Source: Limnephilus marmoratus
Lineage: Eukaryota > Arthropoda > Insecta > Trichoptera > Limnephilidae
DNA length: 64,000 nucleotides
Reading direction: 5' to 3'
Assembly (NCBI GenBank): GCA_917880885.1
Contig: OU862907.1
Location: 66,893,072 to 66,957,071 of the forward strand
The notes beneath the pieces were generated by a model. That model made no database searches. It had not been told where the DNA came from and saw nothing but the letters and a program-made list of their open reading frames with translations. Positions 48,301 to 57,300 of the stretch are shown here, in pieces (the first letter of the stretch is position 1; each line of letters begins with the position of its first letter). The position numbers and the translations under genes were made by a program.

Positions 48301-51300
48301 ATTATTTTTTCAATTCTCGCATAGCAAATTTTAATTTCGTTAACTGATAATGCGTTTAATGAATCCGCAAATCTCGTGAGTTTACCTTTCAACACTCCGC
48401 GTTTGTTAATCAACGATTTTAAATTATCCATTTTTTATACGTTTGACAATAATTCAACACAACAAATGCTAAAAATGTTCCTTAAAAAAATAATTTCTTT
48501 GCAATAATCGCGTAGAAAACAGTAGTAACCAATTCAAGCTATGAAAAATGACAGAATCTAACAATAATCATCTTCTAAAACAATTAACCTAAAATAATTT
48601 GCATGACTTGCATTTTACACTGCGGGTAGTTAGTTTTTTGTTTTTAAATAAGTACATCGACACACAAAAAATAGCACTTGTTTGAACAGGAATTCATGGA
48701 ATAGAAGGAAATAATGGGCAGGATACTTATATTTGTAGTCGTTCCTTTTTCTTCATGTTTTCATCTTTTCATCTTTCTGGATTTTTGGATAGCTCGCTGG
48801 TTTATTTTATTGTTTTCTTTTAATGCCTTAATCCGATCGTAAGGTAGATGCGGCTGGAGGACCATGTTATCATCCGCTCGTAAGGACCATGTTATAAATT
48901 GGTATTTAGCAGAAGGACGTCAAGGAAAAACATCTGGTTTCAATGGAGGAATTCCTTTGTTTTATTCACAAGCACATTTGTTACAATAATTTGTCCCGAC
49001 CCGACAAAACACTAAATTTGGTCACTTTGACCACTTGCTAGACAATGCTAGCTGTTTATAGGAGATCCACGAATTAAGAGAGAGTTAAACTAGAAAAGCA
49101 GACTATTTATAATAATGTTTTCCAACACAATCAAAATAAACAACACTTTCGTGTCACCATAAAAACCAGAAATCTACTTTACCGACTAACATTTCGTTTT
49201 AGTTTAGTCTTACGTCGCTAATCTGTAAAATGCAATATCAACTAACAATATGCTACAAAAAATATGCCGCTAGATGGCAGTAGTCTTCACTCTTTTTAAC
49301 AACTTTTCTTGCAAATTACCCTTTCTCTTACCCTTCCTTATTACTTTTCTTGCAAATTACCCTTTCTCTTACCCTTCCTTATTACTTTTCTTGCAAATTA
49401 CCCTTTCCTTCCCCAATACTTTTCTTGCAAATTACCCTTTCTCTTACCCTTCCTTATTACTTTTCTTGCAAATTACCCTTTCTCTTACCCTTCCTTATTA
49501 CTTTTCTTGCAAATTACCCTTTCCTTCCCCAATACTTTTCTTGCTAATTACCCTTTCCCTTACCCTTCCCCATTACTTTTCTTGCAAATTACCCTTTCCC
49601 TTACCCTTCCCCATTACTTTTCTTGCAAATTACCCTTTCCCATAACCTTCCCCATTACTTTTCTTGCAAATTACCCTTTCCCGTACCCTTCCCCATTACT
49701 TCTCTTACAAATTACCCTTTCCCTTATCTTTCCCTATTACTTTTCTTGCAAATTACCCTTTCCCTTACCCTTCCCCATTACTTTTCTTGCAAATTACCCT
49801 TTTCCTTACCCTTCCCCATTACTTTTCTTGCAAATTACCCTTTCCTTCCCCAATACTTTTCTTGCAAATTACCCTTTCCCTTACATTTCCCCATCACTTT
49901 TCTTGCAAATTACCCCTTTCCATACCCTTCCCCATTACTTTTCTTGCAAATTACCCTTTCCATTACATTTCCCCGTTATTTCCCCTGCTACATTATTTTT
50001 TCTTCTATCCTTCCCCATTACTCTTATCCCTCCCCATTATTAGTTCCCTTACCTTTACCCATTATTTGTCATTTATATATTAAAATTAATACCTGAAAAA
50101 GCATTTCTAACCGAGTCTTGTTTTTAAATTATTTTTCGTTGTGTTTTTAAAACAAATATTGTAAAATTATTTTTTTAAATATTACTCACAAATAATTGTC
50201 CAAGTAGCCTCTAAAATCATGAAACACTAAAATCTTCAATGGCCTATATCTTATAATTTAAAGCTAAAATAAATAAAGTATCTCACATCCGTACTAGATA
50301 TTTGATTCACCTTTTGATTACAAAAATAATTTTTCAGTTTGGTTGGGTACTGTGATCCCAAATTCAAAATTATGATTTGTATGAGAAATGGGCCACGATG
50401 AAATGGTTACGGTCAAATAAATGATCGTTGAAATAAGTTTCATATATCGTCGCATTAATTCGTAGAATGCGTAACAACCAAATTTCAAATTTTACAGGAG
50501 GCACAAAAAACCTCGTAGTGAAAAAAAATGAAAGACGGGTCATTGTTTTTATTGATGTTCCGAACATATAATATATTTCAAAATTTATTTTCAATCATTT
50601 AACTTTTGTAAGTTAAGGCTTTCTATTTCAAATCGGAGATAGAAAGTTTGCGTAAAAACCGAGAATGGAGATACGTATTTTAACAAAGATACCTACGTAC
50701 TATTCTGCGAACAGTTTTATGAACAACTAGCTGAAGACTTGGGAGATAGGAATTTTACATTGAAAAAATAAAAACAACAATACAGAACTGCGATATTAAT
50801 TTTATGAATTACTCAATAACATCCTAATTGACTTTTATATTTAGTCTCAGTATGTAATTAAAGAATAACAGGAAAAATATAATAGTACTTAGTACACAAA
50901 GCATAACAGAACAATACTAATACTACGAATAATTTTGAAGTTAAATAATCAGACCTGAAATGGTAAATAAAATAAAGTATGTGGAATTGAGGAGTTTGGA
51001 AGTATTCGCGAGTAAAAATGGCACCATGGTGTTACGCAGTTTCCTTATTTGTGTTTATCTAAAAAGATATATTTTTTTCAAATTTGCGAGTTTTACTAGT
51101 CGATGCGGGACTAATTTCAACACCAGATGGCATTAAACGTATTTTCGAAACATTTGGAGTTACGCAGTCTACGAATTAATGCGACGAAATGTTTTATTAT
51201 GTTATTAGAATTAAAGGACACTGTGTTCCGAGTTGGCACCGATCTGAAACAGAAGTTGGTTCAATCTGTGATGAGCACTTGGGACTCCTTCACTCAAATG

Positions 51301-54300
51301 GCTGCCTTCACTTCTCCACGAGAGGCAGCTTTTGGAGAACGTGTTAAGGAGGTAAACGCATCATTTATAATGATAGAAATCTTATATTTTTTATTTTTAA
51401 CTATATGAGTAAAACCTTAAATTGTAATATTTAATTAAATGAAGACAATATTAGCCAAACTTGTAACATGAATTCTACTTGACAAGAATAAAGTGCAAGC
51501 TACCTACGGCTCACGCCGGCATGTTGAACAGTAGGCAAGAATATTGATAAATAATAAGTCTGGATTGACAAAGAACATTTATTAAAATGCAATTCATAAT
51601 TTAATCATGGTAGAGCAAAGACATTTAATATCAGGGCGTGACAGGAGCGTAACCTGTTAGAGGTAAAATAGGTCATGGTTGCAATAAGAAAATTAGTAAA
51701 TGCCATCAAAGCTATGAAGAATCTAAATTAAAAACAGGGCGCCAGCCAGGGAAAGCATCCTGGCGATATTTATTAATAGTGAACCCATAAAACTAAATTA
51801 ATCGTATATCATTTTGTCTCACACGTGAACGAAGTCCCAGATTCCACCAAAAACACGCGGTGCCCTCACGAGCTCCTCCTTCCAGCCTGTCTCCTCCAAA
51901 CTGAAGCTTGTCGTTAAAACTTGTACTAGCATTACCAGATGCTTACGGCGTACCAACATCAGGAAACATAAGGGCGTTGTTGCCAATTTGAGATGCAGCC
52001 GGTAGCTACCTGCTACAAACTCAATCGAAAATCTTGAAACAGAAAAATCAGAAAAAGATTTTGGCACCTCTGGGACTCGAACTCAGGACCTTCGGCTTTC
52101 CGGGCCACTGCGCTAACCGCTGCGCTGCCAAGGTGTCGATATCCGATTCGGTCATTTTTAACTGTATCATACTTTGACTAATAACCACCAACATTATCTT
52201 CATTTTCTTAATGCATATTTTATTGGCTACTATCTTTAGTTTATTTAGTTCAGGTTTGAATCTTGCAATTTTTAATTATTATTTTTTTTCCTTTATTTTT
52301 TCCCATTATATCTTGATACATTTCAAAAGTAATTTTTACATATTTTTTAAATACATATAACATAACACAGATAAAAATAATGTAAAAAACGTATATAAGA
52401 CAAAAGTAGATAATGGGAACCCACTAAGGCACTGCCTGTGCGTGGGTAATATTAACTAAAGTGCTAAATTACACCAATTAGTTGGCAGTACAAGTAAAAA
52501 ATGCAAATTTCAAAGTGAAAGTTTAAAAATATAGGTAATGTATCTTTGAAAATATTGTAGTAACAAAGTGACTCATACATAAAAAGATAGCAGCCAATAA
52601 AATATACGTTAAGAAAATTAAGATAATGTTGGTGGTTCTTAGTCGAAGTATGATATGATTAAAAATGACCGAATCGGATATCGACACCTCGGCGCAGTGG
52701 TTAGCTCAGTGGCCCAGAAATCGAAAGGTCCTGAGTTTGAGTCTCAGAGGTGCCAATATCTTTTTCTGTTTTTTATGTTTTCAGATTTTCAATTGAATTT
52801 CGCTAATACAATATATATTTTTTTTTTTTTACATTAACTCCATACAGATTGGCCCTGAGGAATGTAATTCCCCTGAGGGCCTATGTCATCTTTTATCTGT
52901 TCACCGTCAAAGACATTAGGGGTGGGCAGGAATCTGGGGGTCAGTGTATCCAGGAGTGACGGACGTATGAATCCATCCCTCCCACTGCGGTGCAAGGCAA
53001 TGCTGAGACTGGCTGGAGAGATCTGAAGACGTCCTTCAATCAGTCTTTCTCGATCCGGCCTGCCGCGCAGAAGGTGGGCAGGCGCAAGTGTCGCCAAGAC
53101 CCGGACAAACCTCACCCCACGAACCCGGGCATTCCTGCTAACTCATCAAATGTAGCGAACAACTTGGATGACCTATGGAAGGGGTGTTGGTTATCCAATA
53201 AATGAATATGAGACTGAATATTTTGTACATATTTATCGACTTTGTACTAAAAAATGTTTCTTTCTTCCAGGTTATCGAAGAGGAGTTGATTAAGGAACAA
53301 GCTGCTGAAAGAGCTGCTGAAGAAGTCAGTTCTCCAGGAGCCGATGTCACGGTGAGTCCATCAGCACAAGTAATTCATGTCCTGGATGGTTACTGGAAGA
53401 TCCAGTCTCGAATATGACCAGGTGAAAAGATGAGATGAGACTATTGTAGTAAAGGTGTGTTTTGTTTCTTTAAGGAGCCGACTTCCGAAGTAGAAGATCT
53501 GACGGAGAAGCTGGGCAAGTTAAACGGGGGGCGTCGAGTGGACTACGTGCTTCAGGAGGCCCCCTTCGAACTCTTCAATGAGTACATCTTTGCCATGGCT
53601 AGCCATGTCTGCTACTGGTCAGTATCTTCTTTTTCATCCTCATCTTCAGCTTTCTTCACTTACAGCTTCATCTTCACCTTCAGCTACATCTTCATTTTCA
53701 TTGGCCCTTCAGCTACATCTTAATTACACCTTAATCAACTACTTTAGCTTCATCCATCTTTATCTTCACCTTCAGCTACATCTTCATCTCTAACTTCATC
53801 TTCACCGTCAGCCTCAGCTACGTCTCCATTTCCATCTTCACTTTCAGCTTCAGCTGTATCTTCGTTTTTATCTTCACTTTCTGTTTTAGTTACATTGCCG
53901 TTTTTACATTTATCTTCGGCTTCATCTTCACATTTAGCTTCAGATTCACCTTCAGCTTCATCTTCATTTTCATTTTATCTTAGGGAACATACCCATACTA
54001 CATGACCCGTTCAGGGGGGGGAGAGGATCTTCAAAATACTACGCTTGGTCACAATGAGGGGCGGGGGGCTTAGGTTTTTATCACATAGTCAATCAAGAAA
54101 TCTAAATTATGTTCTGGTTACAATATATTTTGACATAAGTTTTATCTTGATAATATTTTTTCCATTTGTAATTGTAGGTATGCATGCAATCTTGCCGTCA
54201 TGCAGCAAGCGCCGTATTAATAAAGACAAATATAAGCCAAATATTATTTCTTCAAACTTTGCAAATTTATTTTGTGGCATCATTTTTCATATAATGAATA

Positions 54301-57300
54301 ACTTATTACTTTGTATAAAACCACTATTTTTAAAACAATATCAACATGTTTCGACAACAATGTTGTCTTCATCAGGATATAGTAATATATATATCATAGT
54401 AACATATCCTGATGAAGACAACATTGTTGTCGAAACATGTTGATATTGTTTTAAAAATAGTGGTTTTATACAAAGTAATAAGTTATTCATTATATCAAAT
54501 ATTATTTCTTTAACTTTTTGTTAGCAAGAAATGATTCAAAACCATATTTATGAATTACTACGTGAAAACTGTAGGGGTTTGGGGGGGGTTAAAAATTGCA
54601 AAAAGTGGGTCACGTAGTATGGGTACGTTCCCTTACCTTCATTGTCAGCTTCGTCTTACCGTCACTTTCACCTTCAGCCACATCTTTATTTTCACATTCA
54701 CTTCGGCTACATGTTCAATTTCAGCTTCATCTTCACATTCAGCTTCAGATTCACCTTCAGCTTCATCTTACCTTCACTTTCAGCTTCAGCTGCATTTTCA
54801 TATTTGCTTTTGGCTTCATCTTCACATTCAGACACCGTTCTGTTTCAACTTCATTTTCATTGTCAGCTTCAGCTTTATCTTCACATTCATCTTCAGCTTC
54901 AATTTCAGAGCTCACACGAGGTCATTTGACTGTCATCAACGCAATTTGCTTAGAGACAGCACACTACCTCTTTAGACGCATGACAGTTTGTTACTAAATG
55001 GAAAGGACAGTCATAATTTATATTTTGCTTGCAACTTTGAATTTTCCACATTAGAACTATTAGTTTTGTTATGAAGATAATCGATTTGGGAGGCGGATAC
55101 GGGTACCGCCGCTCCGGAAACCATTTATTCGATGGAACCAACACCCCTACCATAGGTCACCCCAAGTGGTGCGCTACGTTTGGTGACTTAGCAGGGGTGC
55201 CCGGGTTCATGAGGTGAGGTTTGTCTAGGTCTTGGCGGCCAATGAGTTTGCCCACCTACTGCATGGCGGGCCGGATCGAGAGAGACTGGTTGAGGTAGAC
55301 CTAACCTAGGTAGCCTCCCAAAAACTGGGCATACTGTACAGGGCCCGCAGATACTTTAATAGTTCACAACTGCTAACCCTGTACAAATCACCCTCCACAC
55401 AGCATCCCAGATGACATAGGTCCTGAGGGAAATTATTTTCCTCAGGGCCTCGTGTGTGGAGTTAATGTAAAAAAAAAAGACCTTTCCAATCGGTCTCTCT
55501 CTCGACTCTCTCAATTGGAGGGATGGATTGCTATACCCCCAGATTCCTACCCACACCTCATACCTTTTTATTTCGTCTCCCTTAAAAGACCCTCCACACA
55601 GCATCCCCAAAGATGTTATAATGTAATAATTTTGATATATTCCAGGGAATCATCTGACACCATGCTGCTGATCCTCAAGGAAATCTACTCCAACATGGGC
55701 ATGGAGCCAGACCGCCAGACCTCCCAGCCCTCCATGACCATCGAGAGGACCTCCAGCCCCAAGGTGGCCGCCCAATCTCTCATTTTTTTCCCTGCACGAT
55801 GAGTCTTCGAAATAAACCTACCACAAACTTTTCGATTCTTATATCTCCTGCCGTTCAAATCGTCTGTTCATCTCGTCTGTGGGCGACCTCTGCTTCTCTT
55901 TCCCGATCAATGACGATGTCTCCTTATAGTATCTATTAACCTCTCAGGCCTCGACCATATTTTGTCAGAGGGTTAAAATATTTTCACTTTGCAATAAAAT
56001 ACAAATAAATAGAATATTTCTGAATGTGTCCAAAAACTATAATTCTTTTATTAAGTAAGAATTCTTTGTTTCAGAATCCGAGCGTTTCCAGTGAAGGTAT
56101 GTATTATCAGAACTGTTTGACTTAATCGTGCCAGTTTTGTTACCTACTGGTCCTCCTAAGTTGAGATATGAGGCCCCTAGAAACAAAGACGGAAGTGTCC
56201 ACCACACGTCAAAAATGAGTTGAATATGCAGTTTCATAGAGAAAACATCATTCTTTCTCCATAATATATCTGTTTGTAACATAAACGCCATTAAACCATA
56301 GTATTTTGGCTTTAAAGTTTTGTTGTTGTAACAAACACGGCAGTGTCCACCTCCTTCCGAAACAAAAGCGGCAGTTTTTCAATTAGCCAATCAGGATGCT
56401 CTATTCATAATGGCCGCCATACTTTAAATCATACAAACTCCCGCAAAAGCGTCAATGAATCGTACACTGATAAGTTATTTTTTGGGTTGTAATAACCATT
56501 TATTGTTAGTGGACGTTACATATTCCAAGAAGGGAAGCTTTCCCCGATATTTTGCCACCAGAATCAGCGAGGAAACGTGTCAAACAACCACACAAATCGA
56601 AGGCAAACATTACTAAGAAAAAAGGTAAATCGCCGTTATGTTGAAGGCAAATGTCTAAATATGACATTTGAAGATTTATCTGAATTTGTTCACATTTTTT
56701 TGTCAGGATCGAGTCAGCTAGGCCATGTATTTTGACAACTATACCTAAATAAATTATTTGATATAATATTTCAAATTAATAAAACGAAATTAATTAATAT
56801 TAATGAATATTTTTTTATTATTATTTGTTATAGATTCATTCAAGGATCAGCAGAAATCTTGTCAGACTCATTAATGATTTAGTTCATTTTTGTTTTATTT
56901 TATAATTTTGTTAAATTTTCATTAATTTATGGATAAACCGCCGCATTTTTATGCACAGATTATGGAAATTATACTTCATTTCAGCAATTATTACAAGAAA
57001 CAACTACGAGTATTTACGAACACAAATTGGGTTCTTAGTTTAGGTAAATTAAGTAATTCATCCGTTTTAAGTTTGAAACGAAACTTCGCAAATGTCAAAT
57101 CCACACAAAAAAACATGGCCGTAATGGAGATGGTGATTTTTAAACTTTTAATGAAAATCGAATTTTAATGCATATTTTGCCGTCTATCCCGACCGAAACC
57201 GATGGTTCTTGTGGTAATTAAGTTTAAAAGTAGTTAACTTTTCACATTTTATGCATATGTGGCGGCATGCGGCGGCTTGTCCATACTTTACCAAATTTTC

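Larger units (their letters stand above)
42930..49301 (-). mobile_element. BEL/Pao LTR retrotransposon, 6372 bp
   Basis: Two direct LTRs with about 1% divergence enclose a single large minus-strand ORF. A TGG-starting primer-binding-like sequence directly follows the 5' LTR (TGGTCCTTACGAGC, reading down from 48889). The element sits in the 41-bp minisatellite. A clean target duplication was not found because the flanks are themselves repetitive. Confidence 0.95.
54291..54493. repeat. 203-bp near-perfect palindrome
   Basis: ATAATGAATAACTTATTACT at the left is mirrored by AGTAATAAGTTATTCATTAT at the right; arms of about 85-95 bp around an AT-rich centre. Each arm encodes a hammerhead on its own outward strand. 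Confidence 0.95.
53982..54632. mobile_element. Harbinger-type MITE, 651 bp, with nested ribozyme palindrome
   Basis: TIR GGGAACATACCCATACTACA / complement of GTAGTATGGGTACGTTCCC, flanked by TTA (53979-53981, 54633-54635). The poly-G interior resembles 33155-33420. It splits the CTTCAT microsatellite. Confidence 0.88.

Noticed and set aside
49274..50096. Several overlapping 120-244 codon frames
   Set aside because: Translation of the 41-bp CTTACCC minisatellite in different frames; no independent coding signal.
52062..52137. Functional tRNA gene
   Set aside because: Cloverleaf is imperfect, the same sequence with conserved leader and trailer occurs in three copies; a SINE.
53578..54997. Ser/Phe-rich frames of 70-140 codons
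   Set aside because: Imperfect CTTCAT microsatellite interrupted by a MITE.
56929..57168. 79-codon ORF in the TIR element
   Set aside because: AT-rich, no domain, no second copy to test conservation.
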